Shown: positions 26,355 to 38,700 of the stretch, piece by piece
Numbering within the stretch: position 1 is the stretch's first letter
Layout of the letters: each line of letters begins with the position of its first letter
NCBI GenBank assembly: GCA_944472155.2
Contig: OX235279.1
Coordinates: forward strand, 60,795,564-60,859,563
Length of the DNA: 64,000 nucleotides
Direction: 5' to 3'
From: Trichobilharzia szidati
Lineage: Eukaryota; Platyhelminthes; Trematoda; Strigeidida; Schistosomatidae
Translations under genes and position numbers: made by a program
The notes under the pieces: model-generated
Seen by the model: the letters and a program-made list of their open reading frames with translations, nothing else
Told to the model about the DNA's origin: nothing
Database searches by the model: none

Positions 26355-26749
26355 CTACGATTGAAAAAAGTCATCATCTACACCAACACATATATCTGAG
26401 AAAAAGCTTGGATCGAATGACGCAAGATTAGTTTGTGTTTCCACACTGTTCAACCATAATTCTATATCTTCATCGATTGTCTGTGTTTGGTTATGCGTGA
26501 AGTCCACACCGACTGACCAATCATGCTGTGTTGTTGTGTCGATAGAATTCAGGTAACAAAACTGCTGATTGTTAGGTAAAACAGACATAGTACTAGTTGT
26601 TGCAAAAATTTTATCTGAAGGAGACGATGACGACTTACATCTTAGCATTTGATCTGTTGCACTGGACAAATTGTATCCATAATTTAACAAACTGGCACCA
26701 GTACAAGCATCGGAGGCAACTGATGTCTCCATATTTAATGCTTCTATAA
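26355..26749 (-). CDS. ASCIZ-like terminal exon: acidic activation-type tail
   Basis: Acceptor ttttttttaaag, stop TAG at 26355-26357. It contains TTQHDWS, NQTQTIDED (26474-26491) and SVETQTNLAS (26427-26443), then ends DDDFFQS. Acidic residues mixed with Phe, Leu and Trp (DEDIELWL, FFSDICVGVDDDFF) look like a transactivation segment (inference). Confidence 0.75.
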
Positions 26750-29700
26750 CTTTAAAAAAATAATAATAACATGCATTGTGACGGTAAAGTGATACAACAG
26801 CTAACGACATTTCAGATATGAATTCATATAAAAAGTGGTGGAAAGGCAGTATAAGGGGCTCTAAGTGTCAATAAGACAAGTAGTTAGATTCGACATTAAT
26901 CGTAAAACATTCTATTTCAAGCTCCTGTATACCAGCTAGAACTTGACACCAATCACTTAATACATTTTGGAACTGCAGTTTTAAAAGGTATAACATAATA
27001 CACTTATCAGGAAGATAGGAAACAAGTAATTCTTTAAAAGAAAACTATCTATGTCTTCTTATTATCAGTTATGAGACACGATCTAACTTATGAAACTATG
27101 AAAATCGTGATTGTCCTCTGATAACATCATAAATATGCAGTAAATGACTTAAAGCTGTCACCGCACGTTACCTTGTTCAACGGAAATTAGAAGTGCACAG
27201 TATTTCCAACTTTTTCTTACAGTTTAATCAAAATGCGAGCGGACTTTATATCTAACACAAAGAATCGATACAGTTTATACATCAAAGTGGACAAAAATGA
27301 GTAATATGATATTTCGTGAGTGCAAAATTAGCGTGTGTACGTAAAAATAGATGTTAACTCAGAAAACACCATCAGATAATGTTACCTAAAATATAGAAAC
27401 CACTACGCAGTGCAGTTGTGCGTGGCTGGCTGGATTCAACATAGAACTTGGCAGCGAAGTACAGCAGTTCGAGTTGCCACGTTCCAAATAGCACACAAAG
27501 GTAGACAAGAAGATGAGTGAAGAGAATCAATAGAGTTTTGACAGGTATAAGAGTGAAACAGAATGAGTAATGGTAGAAAGGAATATGAAAGATTACAGAG
27601 ACTGAATACATCTGAGCCATTGACAACAATTTTGAGCCATGTCACCTATTGTCTCCAGCCATTGATTCTCAGAGTCCCGAGGGCGGGCCCCAACCCGGAA
27701 GTCTGCATCTCCCTACCTGACTCAGTTTAACTGTCAAGGATTTCATGGATTTATGCCATGTTTTTGTTTGGCCACCACTTACTCTTTTCCAACCTGCACA
27801 TATATGAGCTAGTAATGCCCGTCGGGGGAGACGATGGTTAGGCATGCGCAGCACGTGGCCTAACCATCTCAATCTATGTAACTTTATAGCCTCTTCGAGT
27901 GATTTTCCCTCTTTGCCCAACACTCTACGCCTAACGTCAACATTACTTACCCTATTATACCACCTAACGTGAGAAAGAGATCGTAGACATCTATGATCAA
28001 AAACAGTCAACCTTTTCATGTCTTCAACTCGTATTGGCCATGTTTCAGAGCCATAGACGAGGGCGGAGCGAACTGCTGAGCAGTATACACGTCCGTTGGT
28101 TGATAGCCGGATGTCACGCCTACGCCAGAGATGGCGTAAGTTAGCGAAAGCAGCTCGAGCTTTTTGGATCCGTGCTGAGATTTCGTCGTCAATCAGTCCC
28201 TTGGTGCTGATACAACTTCCCAAATAGGTGAAGTGGTCAACATGTTCTATCACTTCACTCCCTATCACTAAGCTAGGAGTTGACGGCAGTTGTGCATAGC
28301 CTACACTGGTTTTCAAGAGTTAGGTTTTAGGGATCTGATTTGTCTCAAGTTTGATCACGGACTAATATCGGTTAGGGAACCATTAAAAATTAGGGAGTAT
28401 GGAGCAGCTGTTTCATCCCAACATGGGGCTATTCAGCACCACACGCCCACGACCCCGCCAGTGATCGAATCCGAGGCCTTCAGAGTGAAAGGTCAATCTC
28501 GTTGGCCGTTCAACCATTTGGGCTTGAGATTAAGCGACCCGTAAATTTTAACTTCTGCCAATAATAATAGCCAATAGCAATTAAGCGAATCTCAAGAGGG
28601 ATAATGGAATAACAGAAAGAATAATCATAAAACGGAATATCGACACAATGAAGCAAGATGTCTAGACTCGTTAGATAAACATAGAGCTTTATAAAATTTG
28701 TCATAGAAACTCACTTGATGGCTGCCTGTCTAGATTTCCTGGTTCTTCCAATAAATGATGTAAAGTCTGGCATGCAGTGCTTAGATGAGTACCAAGAGAA
28801 ACAGTACTTTGTGGCATAGACACAGGTGGTGGAGGTGTTTCAAGCATTCTGTTGAGGGTAAAGTAAGTACTACGGTCGACGTGATGATCATCAGTAGCTG
28901 CTTCAACATTTAGCTTTTCTACAAAATCAGTTTGTATAGATGCATTTTCATGTGGCGGTACCAGTTTTGCTTGAATTTCTTGATCTACCCCACTGCGCAA
29001 ACATCCGGCAAGTGGAATGTAACTGACTGTCTGAACCGAATTTTCGATTGAATTTTCCAACATATTTGGTTGATGTTTATTGAGTGAATCCAAATGATGA
29101 AGGTGTTTGTCGGGGGCTGATAGATTATCCTCTGGTTTAGCCTCGTACGATTCTAAACAAAAAGATGCAATGGTAAAAGGACACACATAACATTATGAAA
29201 ATGATGAAGTCTAATGGCTTGAATACACAGAAAAATAAACAATGAATGATTAAGCATTGTACAGCACCCAGCTCAAGTTATATAGGTAGAGTAAAATGGT
29301 AGGCAACACGAAGAAAGACGAAAATTGGAACGGTATTAGACATCGTGAAACACCACGCTAAGAGAGAGACAAATAAAAAAATAAGAATAGGAGAATACAA
29401 CAGCTGAAGATAAAACACCGGAGTATCAAAACAGTGCGATAGTCTTAAAACTACATCAGCTAAAATCGTATGCCGATTTTTCAATTTGATGTTCCTAAAT
29501 TCCAGTTATCAATAATCGTAGTGACATAGATGTACACATAGCTTCAATCTTTACCGCAATATTGCATTTTTTTACTTGTTTCGCCTCTTCGTCCGCCTTA
29601 CTGTACCCTACAAACATAAATGATACTGTTCCCATTCCTTGTTTTCCGCTTTATTGTCTCCCACTTCATGGGCGGATTAGTGTAACAAATTGGAGCACCA

Positions 29701-32700
29701 CACAACAATGACAGGTCATATGCTAGTAAATACTGTCTTGATGCCTAGAATATTAAATGACTGAAATAAGTCAGATAATATTACATCTCAGTTCATTACT
29801 TCCATACAATAAAGATGTTACTGATTATCTAGGAATTCCTGTGAAGTTGTTGAGAACCACAGACCAGTTCGAATGCACATAATCGCACCCCAGGTTTGTG
29901 AGACGTAAACTCTTCCTTCCGACATTGCAGACAGAGATAGCTCAAAATGAACAATTATATTTATTAAGCTCCAGTTTGTTTCTTTTTTTACTAACAAGAA
30001 GTACTACAAAAATAACCCTGAAGAAGTAGTTGGGCTTGTAAACAGCAGTGATCCCAAGATATACTGGCTGGAACAAATGTTCATGAAAGTCTCACCACAC
30101 CAAAAAAGTCTCCTGGACAGAGGTTAGACTGAGCATCATATTATAACCTATCAACACTATAATAGGGGTGTAGCATCTCGGATTATAAATGCACTTTGTC
30201 TCGAAGGTGATCGTACAAAACTCAATTGTGCTTATTTACCTAACCTCACGTGATCTACAAATTCATCCTACAGGTGTCAGGAGATTGTGTGGTCAGTTTG
30301 CGTAAATTTGCTGGTGTAAGAATAACATTGACCGCTAAGGCAGGAAAATCGCTACTTGATTGGACTACAGTAGACAGCTATATACACGTTGTCCAGCTGA
30401 ACGTATCCGTAAGAAGAAAGAAAGACTGTTATACTCATCAATGTCTGTTATAATCTTCACTTACGGACCAACAGACTGCATTTCACCAGAAGCTAAGGAT
30501 GAGTCTTATCGAAAGCTATCTGGGTTTCATGTATTTTTTCCACAACCACATGGTCTGAAATACTGGCTGCTTTAAGAGTACATGGTCTGTGGTTGAATAT
30601 CAAAAACATAACAAGAATGTTTTCAACACATTTCTAAGAATCATTTCAAGAAACTGTGAACGCGTATAACAATAACCAACTTCTAACGTTAAAAATGATC
30701 ACTTGATAAATAATGAATATGACGAAGGTGAATGGAAAACTTAACTTCTATTGCATGATGTTGGGGAAAATTCGCTTCGACTGAGGCATTACAGAATAGT
30801 CCACCGATGAATGAACTTATATCATCTTCGTCAGTGCATGTATTGACAGATATAAGTTCATGAGGTTGTGCACTATGTGAACATTGGTGTGATACAGCCA
30901 TCGATGTATACGCTTCGTCTGTTTGAGTCGATGCTTCTGAGGAGGGAACTTTAGCATAAGACAATGTATACAGATTATAAAAATTTCTCAAGTTTGGTTT
31001 GAGTACCACTGAAGTTCCACTGGGATTTGCCAATGATTCGGGCGAACCGACCTGAAATTAGAAAAAAAAAGGATAATTTAGCCAGTTCGAAACAACTCAA
31101 TGCTTAATCCTTAAGATACAATGAGGTCACATAAGTTGAATAACAAACTACTAACAATCACTTTTGTAGTTGCATCTTCATCCAACGCCTTCCAATAACA
31201 ATGATCAGTAAACTATCCGTAAAATTCAAACAACGAGCTAAAATCAGATGAACAGTGAATTCCATCTCGTTGGAATATACTCAAATAAAAGTTGGTATTT
31301 ATATGTGTAAAATATAGTCACTGCGTCAGTAAGTAATTCTATCTCAGTTTGCTTAATTGATATATCGGACACACAGTGAAACGGTATTATCTAATGGATG
31401 ACGTTTCGAAGAAAATTTATTGTTCATAATCATATCAATTATAATCACGACTTCGAAACTTGGGTTTTAATTTTTTTCTCTCCTATTTGTCGTAGGGGTA
31501 TTAGAATTTTCCAGATATCTGGAACAAGTGTTGAATCATTCCTAAAGTGAATAATAATAATTATTATTATTACACGTGTTTGCAGTTGATTCGATAAACA
31601 AAGCTTCCGTTATCAATCTCTCCCTCCATCCCGTTATATTAGATTTTAAAACTGTCATCTTATCCCATCCTATTGTATGGTTGTGTGCAATTGCATGTAG
31701 TGCTATAACTGAACTATTCTCTAGATTTCTTATCTTATTCGGGTCAACTAGTCTAGATTTTGCTAGGTTTTTATGCTCCGCTAGTCTGACTGCACCTGTT
31801 CTACTACTTTGACCTATATTTCTGACCTGATAATCATTGCAGGGTATTAGATAAACTAAATTGTTTTGTTTTAAAGGTTCCACAGGATCCTTTAACCGTC
31901 AAAGCTTGTTTCTAATTGAGTTTATGGGTTTGAATGCCACTTTTATTCCTGTCTTGTTAAGAATTCTGCGTAAGGTTTCCGAGGTTCCTTCTTTGTATGG
32001 AAGTACTACTGACGATTTAGATCCCTCATTGTTGGTGTTGTCATTACCCTGTGTATGTTTGACATGCATGTCGTCATTAATAATATTATCATTATTATCT
32101 TTATCACTATCACTACCACTATTATCTATTTTATTTTTAAATTTCCCTACATACTTTCTGCCTAATGTATCAGGCTAATTATTAAGTTTCAAAGCTTCTC
32201 ACATATGCCTCACTTTCTGTCCTAGATTTCCCTTGGTACTACTTAGTTTTTGTGCTCTTTTACTTAAACATTTCACCAATCCTGGCTGAGGAAGTGAACT
32301 AAAATTAAAACGACAAAAACAAGGAAAGCCTATTATGACAAAATCAGAGAGAGAAGCCCTGAAACACCTTAAGAATAACAAGGATATAGTAATCACAAAG
32401 TCAGACAAAGGAAATGCAACAGTAATATCAGACAAATCAGACGATTTGGACAAGGTGAATACTCACATACAAACCGGACTATATGAAGAAATTAGTAAAT
32501 CAATAGACACTGTTATGAATAAGGTTAAGAAATCCACAGCGAACCTTATACGCCGAATGAAGCCGTTTCTAAGTGAGTCTAAATGGTTTTATTTAATGCC
32601 AAAAACTAATAACCCCAGTAGAATGTATGGTGTTGCTAAAGTTCATAAGTCAGGATACCCTATTAGATCTAGAGTCGATTTTAGAAATTCACCTACTTAT

Positions 32701-35700
32701 GAATTGTCTGACGCTGACAAAATTCAGAGTCTTCTGAACACCTTGAGCAGCAATTTTCGTATGTTTGGCATGAGATTCGCCCCTGTGAAATGTAAGATGC
32801 TGCTACAGGACTGAACTACGTCAACTCCAAGCTTAGTGATAGGGAGTGAAGTGATAGAACATGTTGACCACTTCACCTATTTAAGAAGTTGTATCAGCAC
32901 CAACGGATTGATTGGTGACGAAATCACAGCACGGATCCAGAAAGCTAGGGCTGCTCTCGCTAACTTACACCGTCTCTGGCGTAGGCGTGACATCCGACTG
33001 TGAACCAAGGGACGTGTATACTGCTCAGCAGTTCGCTCCGTCCTTCTCTATGGCGGTGAGACGTGGCCATTGAGAGCGGAAGACATGAAGAGATTGTCTG
33101 TTTTTGACCACAGATGTTTACGATCTCTTTCTCACGTTAGGTGGTATAATAGGGTAAGTAATGTTGACGTTAGGCGTAGAGTGTTGGGCAAAGAGGGAAA
33201 ATCACTCGAAGAGGCTATAAAGTTACATAGATTGAGATGGTTAGGCCACGTGCTGCGCATGCCTAACCATCGTCTCCCCCAACGGGCATTACTAGCTCAT
33301 ATATGTGCAGGTTGGAAAAGAGTAAGTGGTGGCCAAACAAAAACATGGCATAAATCCATGAAATCCTTGACAGTTAAACTGAGTCAGGTAGGGAGATGCA
33401 GACTTCCGGGTTGGGGCCCGCCCTCGGGACTCTGAGAATCAATGGCTGGAGACAATAGGTGACATGGCTCAAAATTGTTGTCAATGGCTCAGATGTATTC
33501 AGTCTCTGTAATCTTTCATATTCCTTTCTACCATTACTCATTCTGTTTCACTCTTATACCTGTCAAAACTCTATTGATTCTCTTCACTCATCTTCTTGTC
33601 TACCTTTGTGTGCTATTTGGAACGTGGCAACTCGAACTGCTGCACTTCGGTGCCAAGTTCTACGTTGAATCCAGACAGGCAGACAGACAGAGACAGAATT
33701 GTCTGAATGTTTAGCCATGGTATTAAATACCCTTAAAAGCCATTCAAAATGTAGACTAAATAATTTTCATGAACTAAAACATAGATTAGATCATTTAAAT
33801 TAGATAATGAAGAAAAAATGGTTAGTTTTGACATTGTCCGTTTATATACACGTATACCAATAAATACGGCCATTGAGGCAGTCAGAAACGAACTCATTTC
33901 TGACCAAGAACTTGAACTTAGAACGAAAGTGCCAATTGAGGACATAATGCTGGTGGGAGTGCAACTATGTTTGACTTCCACAGTATTTAAATTCTAGGGG
34001 AAAATATACAAACAAACTGAAGGAGTTGCCATGGGGTTACCAATATCCCCGGTTGCGGTAGACCTATTCATGGATAGGTTGGAAAACTTAGCTATTGAAA
34101 CCTTCACACCCACCTCAAAAGTATGGAGGAGGTATGTAGACGACACATTCACTGTACTTAGAACACAGGATATAGATAGATTTTCCGAATGCATTAACTC
34201 AAAGGTGGAGGCAATTCAATTCACTTTTGAATTGGAAAGTCAGGAAGGGGAACTTCTAATGTTAGATTGTAGGGTAAAAAGGAAAGAAGATAGGAAGTTA
34301 AACACTAGTGTTTGCTGGAAACCCACACATTCAAATAGATATTTGGATTTCCGATAATCCCTTCGTGAGCATCATTCCCCTCTACCCACATCACCTTCAA
34401 TATCTTTTTCCCCTACTACAGTTAGTACTATTCTTCGGGTTAGTGAGGCACCTTCACTTCACTCTGTGACCACACATAACGATGAGAGCCATGGAAACAC
34501 CCCAGATAGCCTTTAAAGCTACGTCACCAACTTAATATACAAGCATGCAACGTCAGGACCCTCTGCCAAACCGGACAACAGGCATCACTAGCAAGAACTC
34601 TGGCATCTCAAGCCATGCATGTATGTTGTGTTCTGGAGACACGCATACAAGACCCGAGTGTGGTTATTCATTCACCCTCACCCGATCAACAAGATGAATC
34701 TGCAAAATTCACTTTAAGGGTGTCAGGAGACCCCTCAGCCAGCTCGCAAGGACTCGCAGGTGTAGGGATAGCACTGAGTGTTAGGGCAGAAAAATTACTT
34801 CTTGACTGGATCCCGGTAGATAGTTGTATATGTGCGGTCCGTCTGAATGGGTCCGTTAAAAGAGAGAAAGACGGCGCTACCCGTCGTTGTCTTTTCGTAG
34901 TCTCCAACAGACTACAGTTCAGATGAACTAAAGGATGATTTCTACCTGAAACTGTCTAATTTGCTGCAGAAATCAAAACGTTCAGATATAGTTGTTTTAG
35001 CAGGCGACTTCAATGCCCAAGTAGGGAAGTTGTGCCAGACTAAGAAGTATGTGGGTTGTACGTATGGAGTTCCCTGCCGACGAACCGACAACGGTGATCG
35101 TCTTCTACAGTTTTGCTCAGATAATCATCTGTTCCTAGTCAGCACTAACTTTAGGCATTAAGAGAGACATTGTGTAACCTGGCGACCTCCATCACCAAAT
35201 CAACGCTGGACTCAGATAGACCACATAGCGATAGGGTATCGTTGGCGAGGGTTAGTAGAAGACTGCCACTCCTTCTGGAACACGTGCGTAGACTCTGATC
35301 ACGCTCTGGTTCGTGCACGTTTATGCTTACGACTAAATGGACATAAGAAATTGATGGCAGCGAAACAGTTACGTCCCCAACTAGATCGAAACACTGAGTT
35401 CCTATTTAAGGAACAAATAGCGAAACGAGTGTCTGAGATCGACAGCAGGACTTCCCCCGAGGTAGCCTGGCACAACATACAGTTTGCTGTAGACACAGCT
35501 GTAAAAGCTGTTAATAAGCTAAAACCAGAAATTAGTAAGAGCCAATGGATTTCTATCACCTCATCCGAACTGATTGACGCAAGAAGACTGATTCCGGCGA
35601 GCTCGGATTATGATGAGGAGCGAAAGCTACTCAAACGAAAACTAACAAGAAGTCTTCGCAACGAGTGTGAATAGTGGTGGGCAACAAGAGCGAAAGAGAT

Positions 35701-38700
35701 GGAGAAGGCAGCGGCGATTGGTAACACCAGACAACTATTTAGATTTATCAGGGAAACATGTGGCACAAGGCAAATGATAAGTGAAACAATCTCTGAGGAA
35801 AATGGCACCATAATTAGCTCCCAGGATAGACGACTGGAACGCTGGAAAGAACACTTTGAGAAGCAGTTAAATTTCCCTTCAGCCACACTCAAGTTACCGA
35901 ACATCCGACACCTCCCTGAATGGGATATAGACACAGGTCCTCCGTCCCTAACTGAGGTTACTAAAGCAGCAGGACCTGATGGAATGACTCCAGAGGTATT
36001 TAATTACGGTGGAGACATTTTACTGTCTGCGTTAACTGAGGTATTAGGCAGCGTCTGGGAATCAGAGGAAGTCCCATTGGGTTGGTGTAAGTCACTGATT
36101 ATCCCCATATACAAGAAAGGAGACAAGTCTTCCTGTGATAATCACAGGGAGATAAGCTTGACCAATATGGTATCTAAAGTTCTAAGCTCAATAATAATAT
36201 GTAGGCTAAGTGGTGCTTGGGAGGCACACACTCGAGAGAACCAGGCAGGCTTTAGATCAGGAAGAGGGTGTATTGATCATATCTTCACCCTTCGACAGAT
36301 TATGGAACATAGGCATTCTTACCAGCGTCCAACAATCGTTGTATTTCTTAATCTAAAGGTGGCATTCGATTCTGTCGACCGAGAGGTTCTCTGGCGATGC
36401 TTGGCTGTGAAAGGAATGCCGAGAAAATATATCGCATTGATCGAGGCAATCTACTCGAATTCATGCAGCCAGGTGAGGGCTTACGGCGAGTTGTCATCTG
36501 AAGTGGTGACAATTAGTGGTGACCGTCTTAAATGTTCACTATCCCCATTTCTGTTTAATTTCATTATAGATGTACTAATAGATTTAACCCTAACTCACTC
36601 CATTCGAGATCCCCAATTTCCAACAGTAACTGTGTTTATTCCAGCAGCAGACAGCTGTCACGTATCTAAGGCTGTAGAATTCATAAAATTGTTCCAGCAC
36701 GCGTGTGTACACATAAGCTGTGCAAGAACTTTTCGGATAATCCCTATATAGTAATGTTTTCTGCCTGTGAAAGGAATGTAAAGTTGGGTTGCCTTGGAGT
36801 ATAGTTGCATGAATTGACTTTGAACGCTTCCAAAAGTACTGAGGGCCAGGGCAGTAGTAGGGGCTGGACTTGTTTCTTTTAGACACAGAGCACTGGTTGT
36901 TTGAGGCGAATTGCAATAGCCTCTGCTGTTTGGAGCAAGCGGTGCTTCGACGATTTTGGTAGTTTGTTAGGCACCCGGTATATTATAGAGAAGGATTCTT
37001 CTACACTGGCTTTGTGACCGGTTTGCACCAGATGGTCTAATATCGAGCTGTTAATAGTTTTGACTACACCTTTACTTAGCCATAGTGGGATATGTTCTCG
37101 AGCACGAAAAATCAAGTTCCTAGAGCAACGGCCAACATAACTCGCTCCACAAGCTCAGTTGAATTGATAAATACAATTTGAAGTGGCTAGTCTAGGTACT
37201 TCATCTTTCAGTCGAAGTAGCACCATCGGTCGTGTAGAGAATAAGATGTGTAGTTCGCCAGCATTAAAAGTTCTTTGAACTGATTTTCTTAATTTCTTCG
37301 TAATTAACTCACTTGGTATATCCCCCATGAATTGCAGTCGCATATAAAGTGCCTTCTTGTTTACAGATATTGGGTAGTCCTTTTCGGCTTTCTTTGTCAT
37401 ATGTTTCTTGATAAATTTGTCAGGATAACCATTTTCGATTAAAGTATCATATACCATGCTTAATTCATCTTTGATTACTTCTTCAGAGCATATAGCTCTA
37501 ACTCTGTGGCTAAGGGTCTTCACTAAATTTATTTTGTATTTGATGGGAACGAAGCTATGAAAGTGTGTATATTGTCCCGTCTAAGTACTTTTTCTATGTA
37601 AATTTCTTTTTATGCTACTGTCTGGTTTTCTTGTAAGTAGGACATCCAAGAAGGCACTTGTGTCTTGGGATTCCTCTTCGCATGTGAATTTCATAGCCGA
37701 ATGTACTTCATAGAATTCAGTAATTATTGTACTCCTATCGGAACCATTATCACAAAGAATAAAGGTATCATCCATATATCGGCAATAAAATGAGAGCTTA
37801 CTGATCAGGTTGTTCAGAGGTCCATTTTCTAGGTTACTTAGAAAGAAATCAGCAAGAATTGGACCCCATGGGGAGCACGCTTTACAGGCAAGTGGACGGG
37901 GTGGCAATGGGCTCCCCATTGGGTCCAATTCTTGCTGATTTCTTTCTAAGTAACCTAGAAAATGGACCTCTGAACAACCTTATCAGTAAGCTCTCATTTT
38001 ATTGCCGATATATGGATGATACCTTTATTCTTTGTGATAATGGTTCCGATAGGAGTACAATAATTACTGAATTCTATGAAGTACATTCGGCTATGAAATT
38101 CACATGCGAAGAGGAATCCCAAGACACAAGTGCCTTCTTGGATGTCCTACTTACAAGAAAACCAGACAGTAGCATAAAAAGAAATTTACATAGAAAAAGT
38201 ACTTGGACGGGACAATATACACACTTTCATAGCTTCGTTCCCATCAAATACAAAAAAATTTAGTGAAGACCCTTAGCCACAGAGTTAGAGCTATATGCTC
38301 TGAAGAAGTAATCAAAGATGAATTAAGCATGGTATATGATACTTTAATCGAAAATGGTTATCCTGACAAATTTATCAAGAAACATATGACAAAGAAAGCC
38401 GAAAAGGACTACCCACTATCTGTAAACATTCATTATGATGTATATATAATTGTAGAACCTGATGATGAATTTATCGAAAAGAGTACTCTTCGTTCCGTGT
38501 CTATTTTTTTGAAAATTTTAATGGGCATTTTTAATCAATTGGTGATATGGCTCAAGATCATTCTCAATGGCGCAGATGCATCCACTCCTTGTGAATTATC
38601 ATTTCCAATGAAACTATATTGTTCTTCGTTATTACTAATCCTTTGTCTCACACCTCTGTTTACTGTCTCCATTTTGCATTTCTACTTTCTTCTCTTGCTG

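Noticed and set aside
31576..32178. Plus-strand open frames of 78 and 105 residues
   Set aside because: They are antisense to the PLE endonuclease arm and recur with it at 38.9-39.5 kb; no domain of their own.
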